DNA from: Cheilinus undulatus
Taxonomy: Eukaryota > Chordata > Actinopteri > Labriformes > Labridae
DNA: 64,000 nucleotides
Reading direction: 5' to 3'
Assembly: GCF_018320785.1 (NCBI RefSeq)
Contig: NC_054872.1
Coordinates: forward strand, 40,412,551 to 40,476,550
Within the stretch, counting starts at the first letter, position 1, and each line of letters begins with the position of its first letter. Position numbers and translations under genes: made by a program. The notes below the pieces were generated by a model. The model was not told where the DNA came from, ran no database searches, and saw only the letters and a program-made list of their open reading frames with translations. Of the stretch, positions 1 to 13,520 are shown piece by piece.

Positions 1-469
1 CGTTCATTTACATAGTTTATTTGTTAGGGACGTATACAGTATACATAGACAACTGAGAAGAGCCATCCCATACAAGTATCTTAATTTATACACCAGACAC
101 ATTTCTACATAACAAAGAAAACGGTCAAAGTTTAGTTATATTTCTTAATGATGATACAGTAGTGGTAGTTCCTTGTTTTTTTGATAAGAAAGTATTTACC
201 TGGTAAAAATGTAAACATTTTCAAGTAAATTCCTCTTAATGTAGAAGTTCTGCAGCCACCACCGCAGGAAATTTCATTTTCAGTCAGAGCAGCAGAAAAG
301 TGGAACTCAATTCCTCCAAAAATCAGAGACTGCACAAGCCTGTGTTTTTAAAAGTACACTGCAGTCATGGTTCAAGAAAAAACAATCACCTGATCACTAA
401 TTTAAACATTGCACTGGTCTTAAAGAGAATGACATGTTATCTTAAATATGTTGTTTTTAGTGATGGACT

Positions 470-656
470 GTTGTTGAGCTTGTATTGTTTAAATTGATTG
501 CATGTTTGTTTTGATCATTTGTAGTGTTTGTTTTTACATTGTCCTGGCCTGCCAAGGGACCACAGATGAAAATCAGCTTCATAGCTAACTCTGGCTCAGT
601 AGTTTTGTTGTGCATGGCCCCTGTCAAATAAACCAATAAACTAAACTATTAAACCA
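470..656 (+). mobile_element. Possible non-LTR retrotransposon 3' end
   Basis: The stretch reads like the 3' tail of a fish LINE. A T-rich lead is followed by a CCAAGGGACCACAGATGAAA-type motif, a TAGCTAACTCTGG segment, then GCATGGCCCCTGTCAAATAAA and a short A-rich end. This resembles, from memory, a tail repeated many times in teleost genomes. No reverse-transcriptase coding sequence is attached, so it would be a 5'-truncated copy. Family assignment is uncertain. Confidence 0.4.
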
Positions 657-2465
657 TATGTCTGTTTTATTAGTTGTGAAATCAAACAAATTCGTACTTT
701 ATTCTTGAGAAACTACTAGATAATTTCACTAATTACCATAGAATAACTAGGCCCATCTAAAATAAAGTGGTACAAAATTCAGAACTTGTTAACATTTCTA
801 TAATAATAATAAATTTTATCAGTTTAACATCACATATCTTATCTCTTTACTGTATTTAATTAGATCTGGGTTGACAAGGATTTGCATCTCAATACATTCT
901 GTTTTTCATTCACATTTTACACGATGCCCCAACTTTTCTGGAACTGTTCTTTTTTTTTCATCTCCTCTTCATGCATTGAACATAAACTGGAATCATTCCT
1001 AAAAGCTGTTTTTAATGCGCAAAATTAGCATCAATAGTCTAAAGTACACATGCACATGCACATTATTAGTACTGTCTAAATATCAGTATTAGCAGACATG
1101 TTCCAAATGAATCATCAGTACAATTCATTTCTCATTTTTTGTACATATTTCTGCTAATATTTGCAGCCAATACATCATCCTTACATACTGACATGCACAT
1201 AGGTAAGAGAACTGATTTTAATAGTAAAGCATAAACTGAATAAAAAAGGGTTCTATTTTTGTGAAGCGCTCCCCACAGCTCACTGTGTCAGCAGGTTGTT
1301 ACAGTGCTGTCTATAGCTCTCAACTAGGCACATGGTACATTTTAGATATAAAGCACGTTTTCCAATAGATGACATTCACTTTTTCATAACTGAATGTTTA
1401 TATTTTAACAAGCATGCATTTATCATTTATGATAGAATTAAATGTTGTCTTGATTTTGTCTGTTTCTAAATTAAGTAGACCGTTACAAACAGGAAAATTA
1501 TTTATACAAGAGACATTTGGCTTTCTCTGCAATAAATAATTATAAATGGGTGTATTTATCAGTATGGACTAAACTGAGTTTGGAATTTTTAAGACAGCTT
1601 GACTTGACTTCACTGGACTGCATTAAAATGGTATTAAGGCATGATCATTGAAACCAGGCCTCCACCCATTAAATATACACATGCTGAGTGAAAGAGTATT
1701 GCTAGTTTAGACAAAATAACTCTTAAAACAGGGGGTAAGGTTTTAATTTTGTGGTGTATTTTTGTAGTATGGTACCAGAATGACTCCAATGACCAACCAT
1801 CAGTCACAGAGAGCATGAAAATAGAACTGATTTAACAAGCATCTTAGCCCATTCTAATGTAAAATATTCTGCTCTTTCCCATATGCACATTTGCACTTTT
1901 ATATTTTTTAACTTTAATTTAAATCACTGCTGTAAAATACCTTACCTGATATGCACGTCATTGATTAATCAATTTAGCACACTAATTACATATCTAATCT
2001 ATTTACTTTTACTAACTTCTAATTTAATCTTTTTACTTTACTCAAATGCTGCAAGTAATTAATCTATTCCCAAAATCAATTACTGTAAGAGGGCACTCTG
2101 CGGTAAAACGCCTCACCTCATATGCACATTTGCACTAATCAGCCATCTTAAATTGTCTTATCTTCCTCATGTAAATCTTGCATATTGTATGTTTCTGATC
2201 ATGTCAAGTCAGCATTCTTGCACCATTTCCGCATCTTGCAACTATATTAACAATGCACACCAACAAGAGCTTTTTTTTTCTCCATTAAACACTGCTGAAT
2301 TTTGCGTGTTTTGCTTTAAGCTGCATAGAAGTTAATTTGTGTTCGTCTGCAAAAGTCTTTAAATTTTCAGTTTTAATTGTAAATTCTATTTTTGGTTATA
2401 ATCAAAGAGAAGTTCCATGTCATGTGTTTGTAAGCTTCTTCTGGTTACTTTGAATTTCTAAAGTA

Positions 2466-2514
2466 TCAATCAATCAATCAATCAGTCTATCTATCTATCT
2501 ATCTATCTATCTAT
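2466..2514. repeat. Tetranucleotide microsatellite (ATCA)n/(TCTA)n
   Basis: About five ATCA/ATCAATCA-phase repeats run directly into about eight TCTA repeats, a compound microsatellite typical of fish DNA. It lies about 170 bp downstream of the stop codon of the minus-strand gene, so it is either just past the cleavage site or inside the 3' untranslated region. Confidence 0.9.
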
Positions 2515-2536
2515 CATTTTTCTTTTTCATGATGAG

Positions 2537-2542
2537 TTTAAT
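2537..2542 (-). terminator. Candidate poly(A) signal (ATTAAA) for the minus-strand gene
   Basis: On the minus strand the hexamer ATTAAA occurs about 145 nt after the TAA stop of the gene at 2685-3622. It is the nearest accepted variant of the polyadenylation signal I found downstream; a canonical AATAAA was not seen closer. Assignment rests on position alone. Confidence 0.35.
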
Positions 2543-2684
2543 ATGGCAGTGCTATCACTAAAAAAACATGCTTAACCGCACAGCCTTAACACCTAAAGAA
2601 TGGGCCTGAGTGTATATTACGTCTTTGTCAATAGACAGGTCTACATGTTATTTAAAAAATATCCAGGATTAATAATAAAATGAA

Positions 2685-3622
2685 TTACATACATTTGCGA
2701 TTCTTCCCAGTAGAAGTAGCAGCAGTTCTCTTGCGTCGGTTGAGGTTTCTTTGTCTACGAGGACCCGGCAGTGGACATTTTGGTTTGGCCCCCATTTTGA
2801 TGTCCCTGAGGCTGGGTTTTGTTCCCTGCACAAGCTTCTCACCAAAAATGAAAGGAGTGGTGACCATTTCCTGTTCTGTGCTCGTCTCTCTCATCATCAT
2901 CGATGAGGCATCTGGTGGAGTAGAGTTTTTTTGAGGTTCAGGGGACGGTTCAGGGTGGCTCTCCTCAGCAGACGCAGGTTTAGAGCAGAGTTTTCCCGCC
3001 ACTCCACAGAACTCAATGTCTAGTTCCTCTTTAGGAATCACTCGAACACTGCTGCATTTCTCCACATCAGTGTCATCAAATGAATACTCCACAGCAGAGG
3101 AGAAGCCACTTTCACTGTAAAAGAAATGAGATGCAAACATTTCCCTTTCTTTTCCTCCAGCAGATCTGGTACTTTGAGTCAAATAAATAAGAAAACACAC
3201 CGTGTTTAATAATCACTTAAAACTACATTAAAAAAACAGCAAAAAGCTTAAAATTATGCTGACTCCTGTCACTATAGATCAATGGACAACATGACTTTCA
3301 GATGGGTCTCATACAGAAGCTTTAAAAATAAAAAAGATACAGGTACCTACCCACTTTCCTGACAGTGCTGACCTCCACCACCTTGAGGGTAAAACAAAAA
3401 ATAGTAGAACTACAAATAATCTTTAGCACTGATAAGACATAAGTATCAAAAAGACTACCTTTCTCTTCACATTGTTGCACAGAGTGAAATGAGGCACACG
3501 AATGAATGAAATGACATGCAGACAGCCTAGTACTCCTCTTCAGAGGCAGAAAGTTGGTAATATAATGAGACAAACTTACTTTCTGGCTGCAAAAGCAAAT
3601 ATTTATCAGTTGGAAAAGTCAT
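2685..3622 (-). CDS. Three-exon gene for an unrecognised 167-residue protein
   Basis: Exons on the minus strand are 3622-3580 (43 nt), 3381-3351 (31 nt) and 3114-2685 (430 nt), total 504 nt including TAA. The ATG lies in ACAATGA. Donors are GTAAGT and GTAGGT; acceptors are CCCTCAAG and the strong TTTCTTTTACAG. The three junction phases agree, which supports the model. The protein starts MTFPTDKYLLLQPE, passes through a Gly/Ser-rich join spanning the micro-exon, then an acidic middle (EYSFDDTDVEK, PKEELDIEF), a Ser/Pro/Glu-rich linker (HPEPSPEPQ) and a strongly basic C-terminus (PGPRRQRNLNRRKR followed by TGKNRK) that could act as a nuclear localisation signal. No signal peptide, membrane segment or enzyme motif is visible. 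I do not recognise the family; a small nuclear or chromatin-associated regulator is only a guess. The exon 2 boundaries are the least certain, because nearby GTGGGT and GTACCT donors also exist. Confidence 0.6.
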
Positions 3623-3760
3623 TGTAGTCCAGTGTAGGAAAAACAAGCCGAGTTGCCGCTGTTGAGAAGCTTTGATGATTTCCTGTTTTTTTTTAAAACA
3701 CACACAAATACTTCCTTCTTAGAGTTGACCGCCATCTAGTGTTTAAAAAGTGTAATGTTA

Positions 3761-5389
<1,629 letters not shown>

Positions 5390-5391
5390 TA

Positions 5392-5998
5392 TGTGATAAA
5401 GAGGTAATCTCCGTCAGACTGATACATACAGTTGACTGAGCAGAAGAAAAAATTTTTTTCTTCATCTTAGCCTTCCTTTACTTCTTGTGTTATTCCAACA
5501 AAAGACTCAGTATTTACTATGCTTTGAAGCATTTGACTTTTATAATAGACTCCTATTTTACATTGACAGGTACAAAAGTTAATCTAACCTCACCATGATA
5601 GGAAGGACTATACAATGCATTATGTATATCAGCACAAAAACAGAGAAAACAAAATGCAGTTTAAAAATGAGAACTAATAATGAGCAGGGATGCTAACTAA
5701 TTGTCCATTCAAGCAGACACCACAAATAGAAACATTACATCTGACAATGTATTAAACAAATAACAGTGCAGAGAAAGCTGAGCTTCATTAGAACTGTCAT
5801 TGTGATGACATGTATTATAATTTAATTATTTTGGGGTTAGTCTACAATTTTTTTACTATATGAGAAAATTGTGATGTGTAATACTATTGTTTTAGATACT
5901 GTGTTAATGAAAGGAAGAGTTATATAAACCTTCACTAAAGAAACCCCATCAGCTGTAGCTCTTTGAAGATTGCATCTCTGGTGAATCCAACACAAATT
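5392..5998. other. Unannotated AT-rich spacer
   Basis: About 600 bp lies between the Tc1 element and the satellite array. I see no coding frame with recognisable content, no repeat ends and no clear regulatory motif. Confidence 0.5.
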
Positions 5999-8900
5999 AG
6001 TGTAGTTAAGTAAGCTTTGGCAACATGAGCTTTAGGAAACTAAGCTAAAGCTAACATTGCTCCACTAGCTATGTAATTACCATTACTACACAAGCTAAGA
6101 TAGCTCAGTAAGCTTTAGCAACATGAGCTTTAGGAAACTAAGCTAAAGTAACAGCCCAAATAGCTATGTAATTAACATTACTACACAAGCTAACGTAGCT
6201 CAGTAAGCTTTAGCAACATGAGCTTTAGGAAACTAAGCTAAAGCTAACATTGCTCCACTAGCTATGTAATTACCATTACTACACAAGCTAACGTAGCTCA
6301 GTAGCTTTAGCAACATGAGCTTTAGAAACTTAGCTAAAGCTAACATAGCGACAATAGCTATGTAATTAACATGACTACACAAGCTTATGTAGCTCAGTAA
6401 GCTTTGGCAACATGGGCTTTAGGAAACTAAGCTAAAGCTTACATTGCTCCACTAGCTATGTAATTACCATTACTACACAAGCTAACATAGCTCAGTAAGC
6501 TTTAGCAACATGAGCTTTAGGAAACTTAGCTAAAGCTAACATTGCTCCACTAGCTATGTAATTACCATTACTACACAAGCTAACATAGCTCAGTAAGCTT
6601 TAGCAACATGAGCTGTAGGAAACTAGGTTAAAGCTAACATTGCTCCACTAGCTATGTAATTACCATTACTACACAAGCTAACGTAGCTCAGTAAGCTTTA
6701 GCAACAAGAGCTGTAGGAAACTTAGCTAAAGCTAACATAGCTCCACTAGCTATGTAATTACCATTACTACACAAGCTAATGTAGCTCAGTAAGCTTTAGC
6801 AACATGAGCTTTAGAAACTTAGCTAAAGCTAACATAGCGACAATAGCTATGTAATTAACATGACTACACAAGCTTATGTAGCTCAGTAAGCTTTAGCAAC
6901 ATGAGCTTTAGGAAACTAAGCTAAAGCTAACATTGCTCCACTAGCTATGTAATTACCATTACTACACAAGCTAACATAGCTCAGTAAGCTTTAGCAACAT
7001 GAGCTGTAGGAAACTAAGCTAAAGCTAACATTGCTCCACTAGCTATGTAATTACCATTACTACACAAGCTAACGTAGCTCAGTAAGCTTTAGCAACAAGA
7101 GCTGTAGGAAACTTAGCTAAAGCTAACATAGCTCCACCAGCTATGTAATTACCATTACTACACAAGCTAACATAGCTCAGTAAGCTTTAGCAACAAGAGC
7201 TGTAGGAAACTTAGCTAAAGCTAACATTGCTCCACCAGCTATGTAATTTCCATTACTACAAAAGCTAACATAGCTCAGTAAGCTTTAGCAACAAGAGCTG
7301 TAGGAAACTTAGCTAAAGCTAACATAGCTCCACCAGCTATGTAATAACCATTACTACAAAAGCTAACATAGCTCAGTAAGCTTTAGCAACATGAGCTTTA
7401 GGACACTTAGCTAAAGCTAACATTGCTCCACTAGCTTTGTAATTACCATTACTACACAAGCTAATGTAGCTCAGTAAGCTTTAGCAACATGAGCTGTAGG
7501 AAACTAAGCTAAAGCTAACATTGCTCCACTAGCTTTGTAATTACCATTACTACACAAGCTAATGTAGCTCAGTAAGCTTTAGCAACATGAGCTGTAGGAA
7601 ACTAAGCTAAAGCTAACATTGCTCCACTAGCTATGTGATTACCATTACTACACAAGCTAACGTAACTCAGTAAGCTTTAGCAACAAGAGCTGTAGGAAAC
7701 TTGGCTAAAGCTACCATAGCTCCACCAGCTATTTAATTACCATTACTACACATGCTAATGTAGCTCAGTAAGCTTTAGCAACATGAGTTTTAGGAAACTT
7801 AGCTAAAGCTAACATTGCTCCACTAGCTATGTAATTACCATTACTACACAAGCTAACAAAGCTCAGTAAGCTTCAGCAACATGAGCTTTAGGAAACTAAG
7901 CTAAAGCTAACATTGCTCCACTAGCTATGTAATTACCATTACTACACAAGCTAACGTAGCTCAGTAAGCTTTAGCAACATGAGCTTTAGGAAACTTTGCT
8001 AAAGCTAACATTGCTCCACTAGCTATGTAATTACCATTACTACACAAGCTAACGTAGCTCAGTAAGCTTTAGCAACATGAGCTTTAGGAAACTAAGCTAA
8101 AGCTAACATTGCTCCACTAGATATGTAATAACCATTACTACACAAGCTAATGAAGCATAGTAAGCTTTAGCAACATGAGCTTTAAGAAACTTTGCTAAAG
8201 CTAACATTGCTCCACTAGCTATGTAATTACCATTACTACACAAGCTAACGTGGCTCAGTAAGCTTTAGCAACATGAGCTTTAGGAAACTTTGCTAAAGCT
8301 AACATAGCTCCACCAGCTATGTAATTACCATTACTACAAAAGCTAACATAGCTCAGTAAGCTTTAGCAACAAGAGCTGTAGGAAACTTAGCTAAAGCTAA
8401 CATTGCTCCACTAGCTATGTAATTACCATTACTACACAAGCTAATGTAGCTCAGTAAGCTTTAGCAACAAGAGCTGTAGGAAACTAAGCTAAAGCTTACA
8501 TTGCTCCACTAGCTATGTAATTACCATTACTACACAAGCTAACATAGCTCAGTTAGCTTTAGCAACATGAGCTGTAGGAAACTTAGCTAAAGCTAACATT
8601 GCTCCACTAGCTATGTGATTACCATTACTACACAAGCTAACGTAACTCAGTAAGCTTTAGCAACAAGAGCTTTAGGAAACTTGGCTAAAGCTAACATAGC
8701 TCCACCAGCTATTTAATTACCATTACTACACAAGCTAACGTAGCTCAGTAAGCTTTAGCAACATGAGCTTTAGGAAACTTAGCTAAAGCTAACATTGCTC
8801 CACTAGCTATGTAATTACCATTACTACACAAGCTAACGAAGCTCAGTAAGCTTCAGCAACATGAGCTTTAGGAAACTAAGCTAAAGCTAACATTGCTCCA

Positions 8901-9756
8901 CTAGCTATGTTATTACCATTACTACACAAGCTAACGTAGCTCAGTAAGCTTTAGCAACAAGAGCTTTAGAAAATGTAGCTAAAGCTAACATTGCTCCACT
9001 AGCTATGTAATTACCATTACTACACAAGCTAACATAGCTCAGTAAGCTTTAGCAACATGAGCTTTAGGAAACTTAGCTAAAGCTAACATTGCTCCACTAG
9101 CTACGTAATTACCATTACTACACAAGCTAACGAAGCATAGTAAGCTTTAGCAACATGAGCTTTAGGAAACTTTGCTAAAGCTAACATTGCTCCACTAGCT
9201 ATGTAATTACCATTACTACACAAGCTAACGTAGCTCAGTAAGCTTTAGCAACATGAACTTTAGAAAACTAAGCTAAAGCTAACATAGCCCCAATAGCTAT
9301 GTAATTAACATGCCTACACAAGCTAATGTAGCTCAGTAAGCTTTAGCAACATGAGCTGTAGGAAACTTGGCTAAAGCTAACATTGCTCCACTAGCTATGT
9401 AATTACCATTACTACACAAGCTAACGAAGCTCAGTAAGCTTTAGCAACATGAGCTGTAGGAAACTTAGCTAAAGCTAACATAGCCCCACTAGCAATGTAA
9501 TTAACATTACTACACAAGCCAATGTAGCTAAGTTGGCTTCAGCAAAAATAAACTTTAGGAAATTCAGCTAAAGCTAACATGCGAAACTAGCTATATAATT
9601 ACCATTACTACACAAGCTTATGCAGCTATATAAGCTTTAGCAATATGAGCTTTAGAAAACGTAGCTAAAACTAACATAGCCACAATAGCTATGTAATTAA
9701 CATTACTACATAAGCCAATGTAGCCTTGTAAGCTTTAGCAACATGAGCTTTAGGGA

Positions 9757-9832
9757 ACATGGCTAGATGGATAGAAATTTATTTTAGATACAAACAGAGT
9801 GAAAAGTGGTCATACAAAGCTAAGCTAACATA
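9757..9832. other. Non-satellite insertion within the array
   Basis: The 98-bp pattern is broken here by about 75 bp of unrelated A/T-rich sequence (CTAGATGGATAGAAATTTAT onward), after which satellite units resume. It may be a remnant of a small inserted element; no terminal repeats are evident. Confidence 0.45.
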
Positions 9833-10511
9833 GTCACACTATGTATGTAATTAACATTACTACACACGCTAATGTAGCTAAGTAAGCTTTAGCAACAATA
9901 GCTATAGGAAACTTAGCTAAAGCTAACAGCAACACTAGATATGTAATTAACACTATTACACAAGCTAATGTAGATCAGTAAGCTTTAGCAACACAAGCTT
10001 TAAGAACCTTACCTAAAGCTAGAATAGCCACACTAGCTATGTAATTAACATTACTACACAAGCCAATGTAGCAAGCTAATATAGCTAAGTAAGCTTTACA
10101 AAATAAGCTTTAGGATACATAGCTAAAACGTAACTAAAGCTGACACAAGCTAAGTAAGATTTAGCATAATGAGCTTTCGGGAACTCAGCTAAAGTTAACA
10201 GCCACACTAGCTATGTCATTAACATTACTACACAAGCTTATGTAGCTAAGTAAAATTTAGCAACATGGGCTTTAGGAAACATAGCTAAAGCTAGCATAGC
10301 CACACTAGTTGTGTCATTATCATTACTACACAGGCTAATGTAGCTAAGTAAGCTTTAGCAAAATGAGCTTTAGGAAATGTAGCTAAAGCTAATAAAGCCA
10401 AACTAGCTATGTAATTACCATTACCAAACAAGCTTATATAGCTAAGTAAGCTTTAGCATAATGAGTGTTAGGGAACTTAACTACAGCTAACATAGCCATA
10501 CTAGCTATGTA

Positions 10512-10950
10512 ATTTACAATACAATACAATACAACACAATACAAGAACTTTATTTATCTCCGAAGGGAAATTCAATCATCTGGGATTCTCATCTGTTTAC
10601 TGTAGAATTATAAATTCTAATAGCTGATGGTATGAAAGATTTTCTAAATCTTTCTGTTATGCAGCGCAGGGATAGGAGCCGTTCACCACCGTTATTTTCT
10701 TTGCTTACTAAGGGAGATATGAAGTGGATGATCCATGTTTCTCAGAATGGCCTCCACCTTGCTCAGTGCGCATCTCTCTCCACCTCATCCTCCAATGAGT
10801 TCAATTTTATTCCTACCATAGAGCCAGCTTTTTTAACCAGTTTGTTCAGACGCCTTGCATCCTTGTGTTTTACACTGCCTCCCCAGCAGACTGCAGCATA
10901 AAACAGAACACTTAACCACTACAGACTGATTAAATATTACCCACATATTA
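10512..10950 (-). mobile_element. LINE-like 3' fragment inserted in the satellite
   Basis: The + strand shows an (ACAAT)n-like tract followed by CTTTATTTATCTCCGAAGGG. On the minus strand this reads as the CCTTCGGAGATAAATAAAG-type tail with a terminal short repeat found at the 3' end of many fish non-LTR retrotransposons. The remaining ~350 bp is not satellite. Diverged satellite units resume at about 10.95 kb, so this inserted into an existing array. Family is uncertain (L2 or Rex-like). Confidence 0.6.
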
Positions 10951-11145
10951 CCCACATTAATACACAAGCTTATGTAGCCATTTAGCTTTAGCAACGGGAG
11001 CTATAGGAGATGAAGCTACATAGCTACACTAGCTAAGTTAATGGTACTCTGTAAGCCATTGTAGAAAAGTAAGCTTTAGCAAAATGTGCTTCAGGAAATG
11101 CAGTTTAAGCTAATGTAGCTTCACTAGCTACATAGATAGGGTGAC

Positions 11146-11240
11146 CATACATCCTGATTTTCCTGGTGCAGTCCTTTTTTCAGGCTTTGTGTCCAATGTC
11201 CAGACAAAAATCAATAAAACACCAATATGTCCTATATGGG
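11146..11240. repeat. Possible DNA-transposon remnant next to the satellite
   Basis: Just after the last satellite-like unit, the sequence TAGGGTGACCATACATCCTG and the following pyrimidine-rich stretch resemble, from memory, the end of a dispersed element common in vertebrate genomes. I could not locate a matching opposite end, so only a remnant is proposed. Confidence 0.3.
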
Positions 11241-12483
11241 AACAGCATCTGTCCTGATTTTAGCCAATGGTAAAAGGGAAATGCCAAAACGTGCACCATA
11301 ACCTCAACACAAAGAGAAGAAAGAGTACACCTTCAATATTTAAATAAAAGACAAAAAATAGCAATAATAGTATTTACATATAAACATATATACTATTTTG
11401 CTCACAGAAGCTATATTATGGGTAAAATTACAAATATGAAAATAACTGTAGCAACATTAGTAACTGACATGTAGTTAAGGTGTGCAGAAGACACACTTTG
11501 GGTAGGTGGATGTGACATCTCTGGGACTATGGGAGTAAATACAATCATTCACATACATATTTGCCTATGAGATGCAGTAAGGTATTTACATAGCAGTGTT
11601 ATAGAGTCTGACTTCAGTTGTAATTAAAGAACTGCAGTCACACTCCTTGCAGGATGGTTGCTGCAACCCCACAGAAGACAAGGATTTTTTCACAAACCCT
11701 ATCAGCAAAGCTGTGGTTTTTGCAGCACATCCTGGTTTATCTTATCTAACCCATTTTACTGTTATAGAGTTGATTCCTCATCGTGTGTATGCACTTGCCA
11801 GGAAGTGACTGCAGTCTAAGTTAACGGCTCAGATTCGTGGTTTAAAGTGGAAACGTGATCAGAAAACTGCATCATAAAAATTCAGTTGTGACAATTAGAG
11901 TGGAGACAACAATTTTGAAAAGGTGAAAGAAACACAGTTAGTGTGTGTCACGGGGCATTGTATCTCTCAGCTGGGCTGCTGTGCTGATTTGACACAGCGC
12001 TCCACCTTTTGGAATTTCCAAGTACGTCAGTGCAGGTTCTATTAACAGTTTTCATTTAATTTCCCTCCCTCACTCTGTTTCAATTTCCCCTCCATACAAC
12101 GGTATCTAAGCATTTTAATGTGTTTCAGGGGATCCTACATAATCTGTTAAACCTAATATGTATCTACAAATTTTGTTACAAAAAAAACAAAAAAACAATT
12201 TAATTCATAATAACAACAAAGCATTTAATGACTCATCATTGCCCTGCACAAAGATGTACGACCACACACATGTAGGCTGTCAGTTTGCTCTGTCTCTGTT
12301 GGGACAGCCCAAAGCTGCCTCGAAAACCCCTGCAGGGGTGCTATGATGGTGGACTATCCCCACAGTTTTTATACTTCTCCAGCTGAAATGTTTATAATGT
12401 GTTGACAGGAGGAAACTTATAATTAAACACTTTTAAGACATAAAATTCTATTTGATAAATAAGACTAGAAAAGCACTGAGAGA
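11241..12483. other. Intergenic stretch, nothing recognised
   Basis: This is AT-rich sequence without recognisable coding content, repeat termini or promoter features. A few short A-runs occur. I see nothing further that I can support. Confidence 0.45.
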
Positions 12484-13110
12484 GTGCAGACCTCCGCCAA
12501 TAGCCCTATCTCCCAATAGTGAAGAATCCTTTAAAAATATTCCTGGATCCAGACGGTGATCTGGATCACTCCCAAAATCTAATTCCCCTCCCTGGTGGGA
12601 TAGAGACACGGTGAGGCAAAGCATTGGCTTCGCTACGTGTGTAAGTCATGGCAGAGGGTGAATATTCCTCTATTCCTCCCAGCATTGTGAGTATTCTCGC
12701 TACAATTCTCTGTCTTTCTCTCTGTTACGCTCCGACTCGTCTCCTCGACCAGGCATGTGTCTTTCAAACTCTATAAACGCCAAAACTTTGAATAAGTGAA
12801 TCATGTCTGCCATCTCCTGGTGTAAAGTGGTAACAGCGCAGACCTCTGCCATTAGCCCTATCTCCCAATAGTACAGAACCCTTTAAAAACTCCTGGATCC
12901 AGACGGTGATCCGGATCACTCCCAAAATCTAATCAGTTCTTCCTCATGCCATTTCTGACATTTCCTGAAAATACCATGAAAATACGTCCCTGACTTTTTA
13001 ATTATGTTGTTAACAAACAAATGAACAAACCCACCCGATCACATAACCTCCTTGGCGTAATTGCTCTATTATTACCTCCTTGGTAATAACAGAGCAAAAG
13101 CAACAAACGG
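12484..13110 (+). mobile_element. RTE-like LINE 3' region, two related segments
   Basis: Two ~110-bp direct copies (about 12484-12590 and 12832-12935) share GCAGACCTC, GCCCTATCTCCCAATAGT, CCTGGATCCAGACGGTGATC and ACTCCCAAAATCTAAT. The second continues through CTGACATTTCCTGAAAATAC into ACATAACCTCCTTGGCG near 13.06 kb. Together with the leading GCAGACCTCCGCCA, this recalls the palindromic CCTCCGCCAAGGAGG-type ends of vertebrate RTE retrotransposons. No open reverse-transcriptase frame is present. The duplicated arrangement is either two insertions or a partial duplication. Confidence 0.5.
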
Positions 13111-13520
13111 AAAAACAGAAAATAAGCAAGAGCATTACTAGAGAAATACAAAGATATAAAATTTTAAAAAAATATTTGAGTAATTTATGAGCGGCTATTT
13201 AATACTGTTTATTTACTTAATCTCATAAAAGCTCAACAACAGCATAAAAGATATTTACATTTGAAACAATGACATTAAGAGACAGAAAAGGTGTAAATCA
13301 GTGAGTCTGTTGGTGATTCAGAAATCATGTTCCTGCTCAGCATCAGTACCTCTGATAATGACCCAGTTTGACTGATTCTGACTGACTCTCAGGAGCAGGT
13401 CTTCCTCCCTAGATATTAATGTGTCTAAGTCCAACAAAATGATTGTAGATATCAGGAAAAATACAACATTCATCTCAACTGTTTCCTCAGATAAGACATT
13501 TAAATCTGTGCAGCAAAATA

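Larger units (their letters stand above)
1..2536. other. AT-rich intergenic stretch, no gene recognised
   Basis: The reading frames here are short and AT-driven, with no recognisable domain and no convincing pairs of splice sites around conserved-looking peptide. Two small repeat features inside are listed separately (a retroelement-like tail near 0.5 kb and a microsatellite near 2.48 kb). The rest shows nothing I can support. It probably includes the downstream flank of the minus-strand gene at 2.7-3.6 kb. Confidence 0.6.
5999..11127. repeat. 98-bp AGCT-rich tandem satellite array
   Basis: A unit beginning TAGCTCAGTAAGCTTTAGCA recurs at 98-bp spacing (starts at 6196, 6294, 6488 and 6586; occasional 95-96-bp units). 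It continues to about 9.5 kb at high identity, then in diverged form to about 11.1 kb. Allowing for insertions this is about 45-50 units. Each unit holds one HindIII-type AAGCTT, several AGCT words and the conserved blocks CTAAAGCTAACATTGCTCCA and TAATTACCATTACTACACAAG. At least two unit variants alternate (ATGAGCTTTAGG versus AAGAGCTGTAGG), suggesting local homogenisation. The left edge is sharp while the right edge decays. The array is non-coding; I do not know this satellite by name. Confidence 0.95.

Noticed and set aside
5999..9500. CRISPR-like or regulatory repeat array
   Set aside because: Units are contiguous 98-bp tandem copies without unique spacers, in a vertebrate genome. It is a satellite.
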